A stretch of DNA of 64,000 nt from Carettochelys insculpta (taxonomy: Eukaryota > Chordata > Testudines > Carettochelyidae), in the NCBI RefSeq assembly GCF_033958435.1, contig NC_134139.1, positions 202,785,501-202,849,500 on the forward strand, written 5' to 3'. Position 1 is the stretch's first letter, and every line of letters begins with the position of its first letter. The notes beneath the pieces were generated by a model. It was not told the origin of the DNA and did not search any database. It saw only the letters and a list, made by a program, of their open reading frames with translations. Positions 23,301 to 34,150 of the stretch are shown here, in pieces. The position numbers and the translations under genes are program-made.

Positions 23301-26300
23301 AATGTGGTCATTGTTGACTGGGTGGTTTTTAGATTGTAATGTCGCTGGTGTTTGGAGGCTTGAATTATATTACCGATTGTGTACGAACAGTTTAAGACTG
23401 AGTGGTCATTTCTTATCAGCTCTTTGCTCCTTTTCTGGTCTGTACAAAAAATCAAGTTGATAGAGTTTCCTGTACAACTAAAGAGAGCTAGAGATCTGGT
23501 TGGCTTTATCCCCCTTGATAGCCTGGCTGCCATGCTTAACAGTTATTTACTTTCACAAGATCCCCTCTTGTATTTTTATCACGTGAAACTAGACCAGAAA
23601 AAAAATAATCTTGCTAATTTGGTAACATTACATATCTTTCTTTCTGAAAAATGGGCACATTGAAATGAGAACTCAGGGAATCTTGTTGGGAGGGAACTCA
23701 CTTTCACTGGGTCATGCTGTGTGAGCTTCATACCCCTTCTGAATATTTCTCCTCTGCCATTTCAGAGTCCAAATCAGAGATCGAGAAATTAAAGTGAACA
23801 TTTTTGACATGGCTGGGCACCCCTTCTTCTATGAGGTAAGGGAGAACCAATTTCTTCTGTGCTGTGAGGTTTGGATTAACTTCGGTCATTTACATAAGTA
23901 GATCAGCAGGGCTGTGAGCAATAGGTAAGTGATGGTAAGAGGCAGGTAACAGAAGAGATCTGTAGGGAGCATAAATTGGCATAATTGCAGGAATTCTTAT
24001 CCTGACAGAGAGCGGTTGCTTCAGGAGTTAAAATTTTATTTCCCATATCCCAGGTTAAAATACTGTGCTGCACAAGCGACATACTATGAATGAGCTTCTA
24101 TGGGTCAGAGCGATAAATATTTCTGCTTAAGCACATTGGCTGTAGAATGAAGGTGGATAATACTGACAAATCTGTAACACTGCCCTCCATCACCAACCCA
24201 GCACTTGCCAATCTGTAAAGGTGTAATTGAGACATCAGGATGCAATGGACAGAGCATGACACTGTGACCCAGGAACGCCTGTATTTTAGCTGTGGCAGGG
24301 TCCCTGACTCATTGTATTCTTGGGCAAATTTAGTTAGGCCCTCATTTTCAGAGAAATCAGGCACCTGTATCATACCTGAGACTGTGGGTGCTCAGTAAAG
24401 TACTTCTCAAGGTGAGGTTCTAAGCCAGTTGGGCCTGGGAACCCAAAATAAGTGGTCTCCACCGTTTCTTGTAAGCTGAGCACTTGGACAGTCACCCAGA
24501 AGAGAGTCACATGCCTCCCAGCTGATTAGCAGATTCTGCACATGGATGCAAAAAAATACAGGGAGCACCAGTGGACTCCCAAAAGCGCTAACTTAAGTGA
24601 CTTGCCTGAGGTCACAAAAGGGAGTCAGTGTTCAGGTTGACTACAATACTGAAATCTGTAGTGGCTCCTGTACTATCCTCATTGAGCAGGCCTTGTTTTT
24701 TCACTGCCCCAAATAACATTACTGATATTATTTCTTACTTACACAGACCCTAAGGCACTGTATGTGCACATTTAAGGCTCCAGATTCCCTGCCCTGAGGC
24801 GCTTACAGTCTAGGATAGTTTAATATGTTTAGCCCACTGGCCAAAGTGTGTTACACATCCTCCCTCTGTGCCTGATTCATAGAGGATGCGAGTCATACAG
24901 AGGTTGGTTCTCTTGGTCTTGTCACTAGGATCAGCCAAGGTGGCGTTCATCACACTGTCCTCGCTCTTTCTGTCCTGGGTAGGTGCGCAATGAGTTTTAC
25001 AAGGACACTCAGGGTGTTGTTCTAGTGTACGATGTTGGACAGAAGGAGTCATTTGATGCACTGGAGGCCTGGCTGGCTGAGATGAAGCAGGAGCTTGGAC
25101 CGCATGGAAACATGGAAAACATTGTCTTTGTCGTCTGTGCCAACAAGGTAAGCCATGTGAAGCGAGAAGATAAGAGTCAGGAATTCCTGGCTGAAACATG
25201 TTGTTGTGCAGCAGCTAGGAATGAGTTTAGTGTGCGGTGAATTGGAACTTGCTAAGACTCTAACTTCTGAACAAGACACTAGTAGCTGTGACGTTTGCCA
25301 AGTTTGCTGTGTTGCCCTGTACTCTGGTCTTGGGTCTTGCGTGCAGATTCTCTTCATGATTTCAGAATCCTCTATTTAGGTTCCCTTTCCAAAAAATGTA
25401 GGCTTCTTCACGAGGCTGTCCTGGGAAGTCCATCGCTGATGCTACAGTGAGATGGTAAAACGGGTTTCAGTGCAAAACTAAAAAAGCAGTCCTGTAGCAC
25501 TTTAAAGACTAACAATTTAATTTATTAGGCAATGCACTTTTGTGGGAAAGTGTGTGAGATCCAGGCAATCACAGCCCTCTAGGTAGCCCTGTTGTGACAG
25601 CTGTTCATGGATTGTGGTACACAAGTCTGTTTCTCTACTTTGTTTGGCTCAGATTGACTGCCCCAAGCACCGCTGCGTGGATGAAAGTGAAGGGCGACTG
25701 TGGGCAGAAAGTCGGGGGTTTCTTTACTTTGAGACATCGGCACAGACAGGAGAAGGAATCAATGAGATGTTCCAGGTAACTTGAAACTACAATGAAAAGG
25801 ATGTGGCCCCCATGTGTAACCTTCTTTTGTCAATAGAATGTTTGTTAAGTACTTTGAGCTATAGAATCTATTGACTGTTGATAATAAAGGCTGCATCATG
25901 GTAAAATTCCAGCTTTCTGCTCTGAGCCCAGCATCCTGAAAACTCCTGTCTGGTAACATCTGTATTCAGAGTGAGAGATCGATCTGACTGTACATCAGGG
26001 ACTCCAGGCACATGGCTCCATAGTTGATAGACAAGACAAGATGTAGCATACCATGGGTCAGTTACTATAGGTAGGGGTGTCTTTTCTGTTCTGGGAGGCA
26101 ACAGAGCAGTTCTGGTAGTGTTGCTTGTGGAGGAACTATTGATAGGTCATGTTCTGCAGCTCACGTCAGTGCTCGTAGAGCTTTGAGTGGATGAGCCAAG
26201 AACCGGCAAGCCCTTGTCACAGCCAGTGTTGCAATATACTCAGGATGGTCTTATTGCTCAGCTTCGTAAATGGGTTCTGCTGGCTTCTTCCAGAAAAGGG

Positions 26301-29300
26301 GGAAGCTGTCAGCTAACTCCTCTTTGCATTTTCAGGCCTTCTATTCCGCAATTGTTGATCTGTGTGACAATGGTGGGAAACGCCCCACTTCGAGCATGAG
26401 CGTGGGGTTCACCAAAGAGCAGGCAGACACCATTCGGAGGATTCGCAGCAGCAAAGACAGCTGGGACATGTTGGGAGTCAAACCTGGAGCCACGAGGTAA
26501 AGGCCACTTCAAGATTTCCTGGTTGTCTTTGACTTATTGCAACTTGAGTCACAGATTTTGTTTTAAGGCCAGAACGGGACTGTTACCATCATCTAGTCTG
26601 ACCTCCTTCAGAACACAGACCAAAACACCTCATCCACTAATTTCTGCATCAAGCTCATAACTTCTGTTTGAGCTGGAGCAGATCTTTAGGAAGACATTCA
26701 GCCTTCATTTAAAGGCTTCAGGTGATGGAGAGTCCACCACAGCCCGAGAGAATTTATTTAGTTTGAATTCCCAAACATTGGATCCAACACCTAATCTTTT
26801 TTCTGCTAAAAAGTCATCTACTATCAGAAGTTTCTTCCCCGTGTAGGTAGGTACTTATAGACAGCCGTCATCAGCTAGTCTTAACTTTTTCTTGGATAAA
26901 TTCAAGAGGTTGATTTCAGAAGTCTTCCACTACAAGACAGGTTTTCCAGACATAATAGCATTCTTGTAGCTCTCTTCTGAACCCCTTTCAGTTTTTCATC
27001 ATTCTCTTCTGCTGTGTGGACACCAGAACTCGACACAGTATTCCAGCATTGGTCTTGCTAATGATATGGTCAGAGGTAATACCATCTCCTTTTCTTGCAC
27101 GTCGTCGATTAAAATACTGAATTGTTTGGGCCAAGAACAGATGCCATGCAAAGCACCTCCATAAAATGACAATTCTCCATTTACGTTACCAGCTAGGATT
27201 TAATATGACCTTACTTAATACGAGTCCCCCTTGATTTGGAGAAGTGGGGTTTGTTTAAATCACAATGTTATGTGGGACTAGACCAAATTCCTTACAGAAT
27301 CTAAGCGTGTCAAGTCAACAGTTACCTGGTCAACCAAACATGTCATTGAATCAAAAATAACTAGTTTACATGACAAGACCCATTTTCCATAGAAGCATTT
27401 GGACTTGAAATTAATGATGCTTCTGTCCTTTAATTAACAAGGAAGCCAATGTGAGTTTCCAGCTAGAGAGAGAAAGTCGTTTGGTCTGGGAACAGAACCT
27501 ACTTGAACACCTCGTCAGTGATTCTTATTTCTTCTGTGGCCTTGGACAAACTGCTTAATTCCTTTCTGCCTCCCATTTTTATGTCTATAAAATAGAGATT
27601 TAAATACTTGCGTCACTAACGTTTGTATGTCACTTCAAGAGCCTCATGTGAAGTACACCTTGTTAGGCAGCGCGTGGAAGCATTGTCATACATTCCTCTG
27701 GGAGGTTGTAGCGCTGGTCGTCTAGATTGTGGATTTCCTGTGCAAAGCCCAACAGTTGCAGCTCGTGCTGAGTAATACAGTTGTGAGACACAGTGAACAA
27801 AAGATGAAGCTTCACTTGACTTGCCACATGTCAGATCAGAGTGAAGTAACCAGAAGACGCTGTGGTCCAGTGGGCAGCAGACTGGACTCAGACGCCAGGC
27901 TCTGTGACCTCGGGCAAGTCACTTCACTTCTCCGTACCTGGGTTTTCCCATGTGCCAAAATGGGGATAATTATATTTGCTGCCACTGTCAAGTTGTTTGG
28001 CTCTGTGGGTGAGAAGAGGACTGCAACAGATAAAATCTTTTTAACTCTGTTCAGCTGGCAAGTGTATATAGTCTTTTGCCCTTTCTTGCTGCTGCTTTGT
28101 CCTGTCCTGAAATGAACCCTTATGATCTTTCCAGGAGAGAGGTGTTGAGATTTGTACATGTGAAGCAGTATCTTTCCCTTGCTCCCTAGCTGTAGGGAAG
28201 TTTTTGTGCTGCCCTAAAGCTGCTGTTTTTTCTGCACACCTTGGCTGCATCTACACTAGCCCCGCCCCTCCCCCCTTTCGGAAGGGGCATGATAATGAGC
28301 GAGTTGGGAAGATGCTAATGAGGCGGTCCCGTGAATATGAACCACCTCATTAGCATAATGATGGCTGCATGCGATTCGAAAGCACCATTTTTGAATCATG
28401 CACTGCCCATGTAGATGGGGGTGTTTCAGAAGGACCCCTGGACTTCAAAAGCCCCTTCTTTCTAAAACTAAATAGAAAGAAGGGTCTTTCAAAGTCTGGT
28501 GGGTCCTTCTGAAAGGCCCCTATCTACATGCGAATCACGGGCAGCCACCATTATGTTAATGAGGTGTTGCATATTCATAGAAGCACCTCATTAGCATCTT
28601 CCTAACTCATTCATTGTCATGCCCCTTCCAAAAGCAAGGGTCTAGTGTAGACAGAGCCCTTGAGGCTAGGAATTGGTGCATGTTTGGGGTTTTTCCTCCA
28701 AAAAAGACTTCCCTGTTTTCTAAAGATGGCAGACTGCTGGGTGGAAGTGGTCATTCATACCCATCCTACAGAGTGTTGCGAGTGATTGGAGCAGGGAATT
28801 GAAAATTTGGGTTCCTGGCTCTGCTGAAGGACAGGAACAAGTCAACTTCACCTCTGTGCTCAGTGCCCTACCTGAAATTCCCAGACTGTCTATCTCAGAA
28901 GGGCGCAAGGAGGCGCCACAAATGTTTGTAAAGCTTTCTGAAATCCTCAGCAGGAAGGTGCTTATCAAAATGCAAAGGGGGTTATTTAATGTGCCCGAGA
29001 AGAGAACATTAGGGCTGCACTGCCGTGCCTTAAGCTTCAAATGTTCCCTGCAAGTTCTGCCCTGGCAGAAGTTCAGGACTTGCCACTGACCAGGAGCCAT
29101 ACCCTCCTGCAGAGCTCAGTAGCTCTCCAGCTGAAGAAGCATGCTAAGGGAATTGGTGACTTCACTTGCTCCACAGGAGCTCCTCCCTCAGCCCTCTTTT
29201 CTCCTCGTCAGGAGCAGAGATCTAGCTCAGTGGTTAGAGCATTGGCCTTGTTAACCCAGGATTGCAAGTTCAGTCTTTGAAGGGGCCTTTCCAGGGTTGA

Positions 29301-30158
29301 GGCAGGTTAGATTTTAAAAAAAAAAAGTCAGGGATGGTGGTAGATCCTGCTGAGTACAAGGGACTGGACTTGATGACCTCTTGAGGTCTCTTCCAGCTCT
29401 ATGAGATGTGTATATCTCCATGTTTCTTTTCAGCACGCAAATAGGGTACAGCCCAAGGCCTGACCATCACTTCATTTCTGCAGCCTGTGCAGTCCTCCAA
29501 CCCACAGTGAACAGAGCTGGCACGAAAACTCCTGCATGTGCGCTGTATGTAATCTGAAACAGTCATAACTCTTAGCTTAAACCCAAGTTCGTTCTGAAAA
29601 AGAGCCACATGCTACTCTTCCAGAAGGGTCGCTTCCTTGCGGAACTCCAGCTGGGCTGGCTGTAGACCTCTTCACAAACCATTGGGGAGAATATATTTGC
29701 ACTGGGGAAGGTGAGTATTTTTTTCTTTCCACTTGCCTTGTACTGAGAAGTTCATCCTGTGCCTTCCCAATAGCTTCCTGTCATATTTACATTGAGGCAC
29801 AGTCCAAGCCTGGAGAATATCAGCCTTCAGGGGAAGGGTTTGGAAGTTTATAAGCAACTGCAAAGAGCCAGGAGTTGGGAAGGTTGGAAGGGGCAGAGCT
29901 CTGTACTTTCTCTTCTGCCCCCGCTCACCATCGTAGGGCTGACGGCGCATCCTAACATGGAGCGGTACATAAAGGGCGGATTCTGGACATCACCCTCTTG
30001 CTGATGATTGTCTCATCTCTCCTAGGGACGAGGTGAACAAAGCCTATCGGAAGCTGGCAGTGCTGCTCCATCCGGACAAGTGCGTGGCCCCCGGCAGTGA
30101 GGACGCCTTCAAGGCTGTTGTGAATGCGCGAACGGCACTTCTCAAAAACATCAAATAG
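14298..30158 (+). CDS. DNAJC27: DNAJC27 (RBJ): Rab-related GTPase with J domain, seven coding exons
   Basis: Joining 14298-14384, 20939-21021, 23766-23835, 24983-25147, 25653-25775, 26336-26496 and 30026-30158 gives 273 residues and a TAG stop, the length of the human protein. Every junction has GT donor and AG acceptor and preserves frame. GTPase domain (about residues 16-175): P-loop GNAEVGKS 23-30, DMAGH 71-75 (switch II), NKID 134-137 and ETSAQ 162-166. A linker follows, then the J domain from about 217 with HPD at 245-247, which in this family stimulates Hsp70 ATPase. There is no C-terminal prenylation cysteine, as expected of this Ras-like branch. The mammalian protein is reported to bind MEK and favour nuclear ERK signalling; that role is inherited, not visible here. 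The start codon is chosen because the N-terminus [10 protein letters not shown] aligns with the known one. No defect is seen. Confidence 0.97.
16491..16975 (-). mobile_element. CR1 LINE 3' end (left of LTR insertion)
   Basis: The minus-strand CR1 ends here with the typical terminal sequence (AATCATAGAATCCTAGGGCT at 16497 on +). The frame at 16575-16859 encodes the C-terminal ORF2 stretch ([20 protein letters not shown]). CR1 resumes at 18764 after the LTR element, so both pieces were one insertion. Confidence 0.9.
16976..18763 (+). mobile_element. LTR-type insertion in CR1 (copy B, complete boundaries)
   Basis: 1788 bp beginning TGTCAGGG and ending GCGGCA, flanked by the 5-bp duplication CTGGG (16971-16975, 18764-18768). 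CR1 sequence runs continuously across the removed insert. TG...CA ends and a 5-bp duplication are typical of LTR retroelements. AATAAA lies at 18468-18473, followed by a GT-rich stretch like an R/U5 boundary. No primer-binding site, gag, pol or env is visible, so this is best read as a solo LTR. An alternative is an internally deleted element, since only its last 976 bp is shared with the relic at 5320-6292. The GC-rich block 17400-17760 holds a 90-bp inverted repeat. Confidence 0.8.
17606..17695. repeat. Inverted repeat inside the LTR-type element
   Basis: Arms GTGGGCTTCTTGGCGTACTC (17606 on) and the complement of a segment ending GGAAGCCCAC (17695) both meet at ACTGGGT/ACCCAGT around a loop of about 37 bp. 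It could form a hairpin in RNA or DNA. Confidence 0.75.
18764..20690 (-). mobile_element. CR1 LINE ORF2 body (right of LTR insertion)
   Basis: Continuation of the CR1 begun at 16491. Minus-strand frames show RT pieces: 18980-19339 with SADDTKIGG in place of FADDTKLGG, 19376-19591 ([16 protein letters not shown]), 19658-19903 (start of RT), and 20047-20460 (the linker before [15 protein letters not shown]). Many stops and frameshifts. 5'-truncated inside the endonuclease region near 20690. Confidence 0.9.
20939..21021 (+). CDS. DNAJC27: DNAJC27 coding exon 2
   Basis: 83 nt, starting with Ser30 of the P-loop and ending two bases into Lys57. It encodes the first switch region ([12 protein letters not shown]). 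Acceptor TTTTTTAG, donor GTAAGT. Confidence 0.96.
21045..21545 (+). mobile_element. Penelope-like element, part 1 (between RT and endonuclease)
   Basis: The + strand encodes a degraded stretch with [20 protein letters not shown] and [12 protein letters not shown] (frame 21009-21266), then further frame-shifted pieces (a [22 protein letters not shown] segment around 21420-21480). I recognise this as the region after the Penelope reverse transcriptase. The element is interrupted after about 21545 and picks up again at about 22630. Confidence 0.75.
21690..22625 (-). mobile_element. Non-CR1 LINE reverse transcriptase fragment (RTE-like)
   Basis: The minus-strand frame 21693-22130 encodes an RT palm: [20 protein letters not shown] and the catalytic box RFADDIVI, here with intact aspartates. 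Upstream (to about 22260) [10 protein letters not shown] can be read in the continuing frame with stops. The fingers region is degraded to about 22625. It sits between the two halves of the Penelope-like element, so it probably inserted into it. The clade is inferred from the RT motifs only. Confidence 0.7.
22630..23090 (+). mobile_element. Penelope-like element, part 2 (endonuclease remnant and tail)
   Basis: Encodes the end of the GIY-YIG region ([20 protein letters not shown], frame 22548-22775), which closely parallels the minus-strand frame at 37324-37671. It ends with tail words (CTTTGCCTGTGAAAGCCTAT, CACAGGACTTCTTGTTGTTT). Confidence 0.8.
23766..23835 (+). CDS. DNAJC27: DNAJC27 coding exon 3
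   Basis: 70 nt completing Lys57, through [16 protein letters not shown] with the switch II DMAGH. Ends in phase 0 at GTAAGG. Confidence 0.96.
23836..24982 (+). other. DNAJC27: DNAJC27 intron 3
   Basis: 1.15 kb. Weak MIR/L3-like words (ACTTGCCTGAGGTCACAAAA near 24600) but no element with clear ends. Confidence 0.8.
24983..25147 (+). CDS. DNAJC27: DNAJC27 coding exon 4
   Basis: 55 codons, phase 0 at both ends. Encodes the central GTPase strands and helices ([19 protein letters not shown] to VVCANK), ending inside the NKxD guanine-specificity motif. Confidence 0.97.
25148..25652 (+). other. DNAJC27: DNAJC27 intron 4 with a short Penelope-like tail
   Basis: 505 bp. At about 25476-25558 it carries AGCAGTCCTGTAGCACTTTA and AAGACTAACAATTTA followed by CTTTTGTGGGAAA, the Penelope-like tail signature in shortened form. 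Confidence 0.75.
25653..25775 (+). CDS. DNAJC27: DNAJC27 coding exon 5
   Basis: 41 codons, phase 0. Completes NKID and carries the [15 protein letters not shown] stretch (G5 motif). Confidence 0.97.
25776..26335 (+). other. DNAJC27: DNAJC27 intron 5
   Basis: 560 bp with no recognised element. Confidence 0.85.
26336..26496 (+). CDS. DNAJC27: DNAJC27 coding exon 6
   Basis: 161 nt from [10 protein letters not shown] to GVKPGAT plus two bases of Arg230. Contains the GTPase C-terminal helix, the Ser/Thr-rich linker and the first J-domain helix ([12 protein letters not shown]). Confidence 0.97.
26562..27130 (-). mobile_element. Old CR1 LINE 3' end
   Basis: Minus-orientation CR1 3' region: the terminal phrase ACCATCATCTAGTCTGACCT near 26583 and ACTCGACACAGTATTCCAGC near 27028 are standard CR1 words. 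More diverged than the CR1s at 6-9 and 16-20 kb. Confidence 0.8.
27862..28010 (+). mobile_element. MIR/CORE-SINE-like fragment
   Basis: Contains TGTGGTCCAGTGGGCAGCAG, CTGTGACCTCGGGCAAGTCA and GCCAAAATGGGGATAATTAT in the order of the CORE-SINE consensus. Confidence 0.65.
28243..28658. mobile_element. 416-bp near-palindromic MITE (Harbinger-like)
   Basis: TIR GGCTGCATCTACACTAGCCC at the left and GGCTCTGTCTACACTAGACC from the right end, flanked by a 3-bp duplication CTT (28240-28242, 28659-28661). Almost the whole element folds back on itself: words such as AAGATGCTAATGAGG near 28311 and its complement near 28590, and CAGAAGGACCC near 28427 and its complement near 28502. Transcribed as part of intron 6 it would form a long hairpin. 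No ORF. Related to 36599-36766 by its termini. Confidence 0.85.
29216..29415 (+). mobile_element. tRNA-derived turtle SINE (Cry-like)
   Basis: A box TAGCTCAGTGGTTAGAGCA and a degraded B box (CAAGTTCAGTCT). The body follows with AGGGACTGGACTTGATGACC and TCTTGAGGTCTCTTCCAGCT at the 3' end. The A-rich run near 29318 is internal. Confidence 0.85.
30026..30158 (+). CDS. DNAJC27: DNAJC27 coding exon 7 (J-domain HPD, stop)
   Basis: 133 nt. Completes Arg230, then [18 protein letters not shown] with the HPD tripeptide, and ends LLKNIK followed by TAG at 30156-30158. Acceptor CTCCTAG. Confidence 0.97.
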
Positions 30159-33100
30159 GGGACAGAGCCGGAAGGCCCACCCTGGCGGACACCACACCCA
30201 CCGTTCCTGGAGAGCCAGTTGACCAGGGCAACCCTCTCCTCCCCAGCACTCATTCCATCTTAGTAAAGGGGGCGAGGAGCCTCCCCCTACTTCCACCAAC
30301 TGATGTAGGAGCAGGAGTTGGCCCTCAGTAGCTGCATGTCACCGCTGCACCGGTTTCTATGTTGAGAGCTGAGCAGGGATGTGATGCTCAGTGCACGCAA
30401 CCTGGTGAGGGCTCCTGACCGAGTCTGAGACCCACATCCATGGTTGGCTAAGCAGGTGCTGCACCCCTGAAACAGGGGTGTTGCTCCAGTTTTCACCAAG
30501 AGTGGATTTGGACCCCAGTCTTGTTTTGCATGAGCTCTTGAATGAGGCCTCCCCTGCTAGGCATTGTTGGCCCTTGAGGCTTCTCCTCAGATGGGTGGCA
30601 AGGGGCTGGTTTCTAATGCATCGTTGTGGTTGGTGATCCCATCTGCACGCTGGCCTAACCCAGCCCAAACAAGTCGCATGTGCTGAATGCTCGTCTTATA
30701 GCATTGGCTTTGTGCATGCTCTAAATGCAGAGGCAGGGATGCCAGCAGAGGCAGCCGCCTTGTACCTGGCTTAGCTGTCTATGCGGCAAATACCTCTTAG
30801 GTTCAGGAAAGCTCAGCATATAGTACCCGAGTCCTTGGAACTAGCAGAGAATGTCAGTGGCCTCTGTGTTTGACATATGGAATGAGGCGCTGACTTCTTG
30901 GCCACAGCAGGGTGATCTTTGGCCTGTCCACTTCCTAGGCTCTTACGTTAGGACCCAATACGGAACTTGGATGGGCGGGGGTAGGAGGAAAACCATCTCG
31001 GGTCAGACAGGGAAGCGCTGTCACTAGGGTAGAGACAGCAGAGGAATGCAGCTTCTTGAATGTGGCTTGAGTGCAGGAGGCCTTTGCTTTCTGGGCCCTG
31101 CAGCCAGCCCAGCGTATTCACAAACAAGCACAGAGTGGGGATGAAAGGAGGGTCGTGAGTGTTTATAACTGAATGCCAGGTCCCTGCGGGCAATGGTCTG
31201 TGTGGAGGGCCTGGCCTGCGCACCATACGCCAGGGAATCCTAGGCCCTAAGATTTGACTTAAGGAAACATGCACACCAGGCGTAGCCAGACTCCTGTTTC
31301 AGCAGGGAGGGCCTGTACTGGGCACCCTGAGTCCCAGTTGATGTCACAGATGACAGTGTGCTCAGCTCCTCTCAGGCTCAGGCTCTCTTGGGCTCTGTCA
31401 GGAAATGGCACCTGGAGGTTATTTCGTATGGACAAGCCAGTGTTGTGTTTCTTCATGTGCTAAGCAGAAGCAGCTGTCCTGAGCCTTTCCCGGGAAGGCT
31501 TAGTTCTTTCTCTGCCCCTGAACCAGGCTGCATTAGCCGCACTCCTGGCAATACTAAGCCCAGCAAGATGGGAGTGCCCAAGGAGAAACTGAGGATTAGA
31601 TGGTACCTAAACCTGCATGTGGGTGAAAGGGGCATCCTTGTTAATCCCTCTGCTCCTGCTTGGCTGCTCAAGCACCAAGAGCAGTCTGTTCTCCTCCCCT
31701 CTCAGGGTGGGAGTTGCTGGGGGGCACTGACACGGACTCTGCATGGATAGGGCAGCAGGTCTTGCGTTGGCTACAGACAGGCTGCTTTACTGGACAGGAC
31801 ATGCTCCACCCTTACAGGGTGTTGTTGCTACTGCCCGCATACAGTCGCTCACACCTCTCCCCAAGTGCAGGCTCAAACCACCAGCCAGCCCAGAAGAAGC
31901 CCTGCAGGACTAAGGCCTGTAAACCTTCCAGCTCAGTGACAACAGAGCTTCCCCGCATGCTCTTTCCGTTGTTACACCTGACTAATAATGATAGCATGAA
32001 CGTCCCTCTGAATATGCCAGCACCCCTGCCATATCTTCCCAGCCATAGACTGGAATCGCCTTTCACCCTCCCCATGGGCCTCTTTGCCTCACTGAAATAA
32101 CCTCAACGGGAAGGGGTGCACAAGCTCTGCAGCTGCTTAACCCTCTCATGTGTGTCTCTGGTCCTCCACAGGCTGCTGGCATGGTACCAATGAGGCATGA
32201 GAGGTGCAGACTGTCTTGATGGACGTGTTTGAGTGAACAGCATGCCCCCAGCCCTCGCACACAGGATGAGGAAACTGACACAGTGAGGAATTTATTCAGG
32301 AAAATAGGGACCCAGGCTTTGCTGTGCACCTCTGAAAACCAAGTGCCATTTTGGCTCTCAGGTGGTGCACACTTTGTTAATTTCTTTTACAATCCCTTCA
32401 CTGCAAATCTGCATGTCAGTAATGCAGCTTCTTAGGGGTCCTGCAGCAAAGGGGGTTAGGATGTTTCTGAGCCTGGAGGCGCATGCTTGTGTCTGAGACA
32501 GTGCTGGAAATTACAATCAGCTCTGTCCAGCTTCTTCTAGGGGAGCGAAACCATTGCAGTCATGTTATGATAGAATGAAGGGAAGGCTTTAGCTCTTACA
32601 GTGGTCCAGGGTGAGCCTTCCAGGCCAAAAATAAGAATATCCCCCACCCCCTGACTGTGTTTGGATTGACCTGTGCACTTTAAGCTTTGACCCCATATCC
32701 TATTTTATGTGGAGAGTCAGCTTTGCTTATGGGTGTATTTTCTCTGACTTCAGGTAAGTCTCTCGCTCTGCTTAACCTGTTGGATTGGAAGAGTGGTCTT
32801 CTGACCATTGCCCATGTTGTGCAAGATAGAATTGCCGTAAGCTCATGTGCCACTGTTTGCATTTTCATATGCTGCTTTGTCTTGCACATTGTGTTGCATT
32901 CTAGGCATCTCATTTAGTCAGTGTTTGCCTGATGTCGTGACCTAGTTCTTGCAAGGCCGCTGTCAGCAATTTAGGCTGGAATTTGGCCATTGCACTCTTT
33001 CTGGGAAATGAGAGCCTGATTTTTGCTGGAACCATACAGGAACAAAGCTGCAAGCTCCCCCTGCAGGTCTGCAGCTTTCTCCCTTGCATTTCCTTGTGCG

Positions 33101-34150
33101 CCAGATAGAAAAGGACAATCAGTAGAGGACAAAGGGTTGAAGCAATGCAAAAACTAAATAGTGGGAAATAAAAAGAAAATTAAAGACAAATTGCAACCAC
33201 CAACAGCATTCCTGTTCTTAAAAGCCATTATTTCATGCAGTTGATTCAAGACATCCTGTTCCTCTCACTTTCAAGGCAACTTTTCTGTCTCTCCTCCCAG
33301 CCCTGTCCAAACAGTTTAATAGTTGACTTTTTGTTTGTTTGGCAGCGAATTTCAGGAATTTCATAGGACTAAATTATTTTGTTCTGCACCAAGTTTCGAA
33401 TCCCAGGTTGCAGGAGGATGGAAGGGAGGAGCAGGGAGGGCATGCGGGGCTGGGGGAGATCTGCTGAAAATTAACGATTTTAAAGCTGACAGATACATAA
33501 TTATTTAAGTCATTACTCCGTAAGGTTAACTTTAAGTTAGCAACATTTCTTCTCTCCCAATGCAAATTTAAATGTGCTCGTCTTAAATCAGCATTGGAGT
33601 TTTTGGAGCTGTGTCAGTTTACACTACCAGACGATCTGGCCCTACAAGTCTTTATAGTACTTGTAAACGCTTTGGGGGCCTCCTCATCTCCCGTGCTAAG
33701 GAAACCACTGGGTTTGGGCTTCCAACCTAGTTCTCTGTGTATTTTCCAGCAAGGAAGAATAAATGTCTGCTGCTGGATGGTGCAATTCGAAGCCATAAAG
33801 GCCAGCTTCTAGGAAGAGTCTTGTTAATGGCTGATTAGTGTTCTGAACTACTTCCTATGTTTATTAATATTCAGGGATGCACTTACCCCTTCTTATGTAT
33901 TTGTCCATATGAACACTGAATGCACTGTATTTTATGCTTACAAAAATGCCCTTTGTTTTTTGGTTGGATTTATGGCTGCTTTTTTTTTTGTTGAGACAAA
34001 CTTACTGGAAATACTGAAATGACTCTACACATGCATGTCTTGTCTAGGGTCTGGATGTAGTTTTAAGTGGTGTATTTTTATATAGTAAAAGCAGAGTTTA
34101 AAACAACAGCAGCATTGTGTATTTTTCTGACCCACTGTAACTTGTACTAG
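30159..34150 (+). other. DNAJC27: Probable long 3'UTR of DNAJC27 and downstream flank
   Basis: No repeat or gene recognised across 4 kb, whereas the surrounding sequence is repeat-dense. The human gene has a 3'UTR of several kb, so this may be transcribed. Candidate AATAAA hexamers occur near 33167 and 33757; I cannot tell which, if any, is used. The 3' end is therefore not called. Confidence 0.4.

Larger units (their letters stand above)
21022..23765 (+). other. DNAJC27: DNAJC27 intron 2
   Basis: 2.74 kb, occupied between about 21045 and 23090 by a Penelope-like element that is interrupted by an RTE-like LINE. The last 0.67 kb has no recognised repeat. Confidence 0.85.
26497..30025 (+). other. 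DNAJC27: DNAJC27 intron 6
   Basis: 3.53 kb, splitting the J domain. It contains an old CR1 3' end, a MIR-like SINE, a 416-bp palindromic MITE and a Cry-type SINE, listed separately. The stretches 27300-27860, 28660-29210 and 29415-30025 hold nothing I recognise. Confidence 0.85.
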
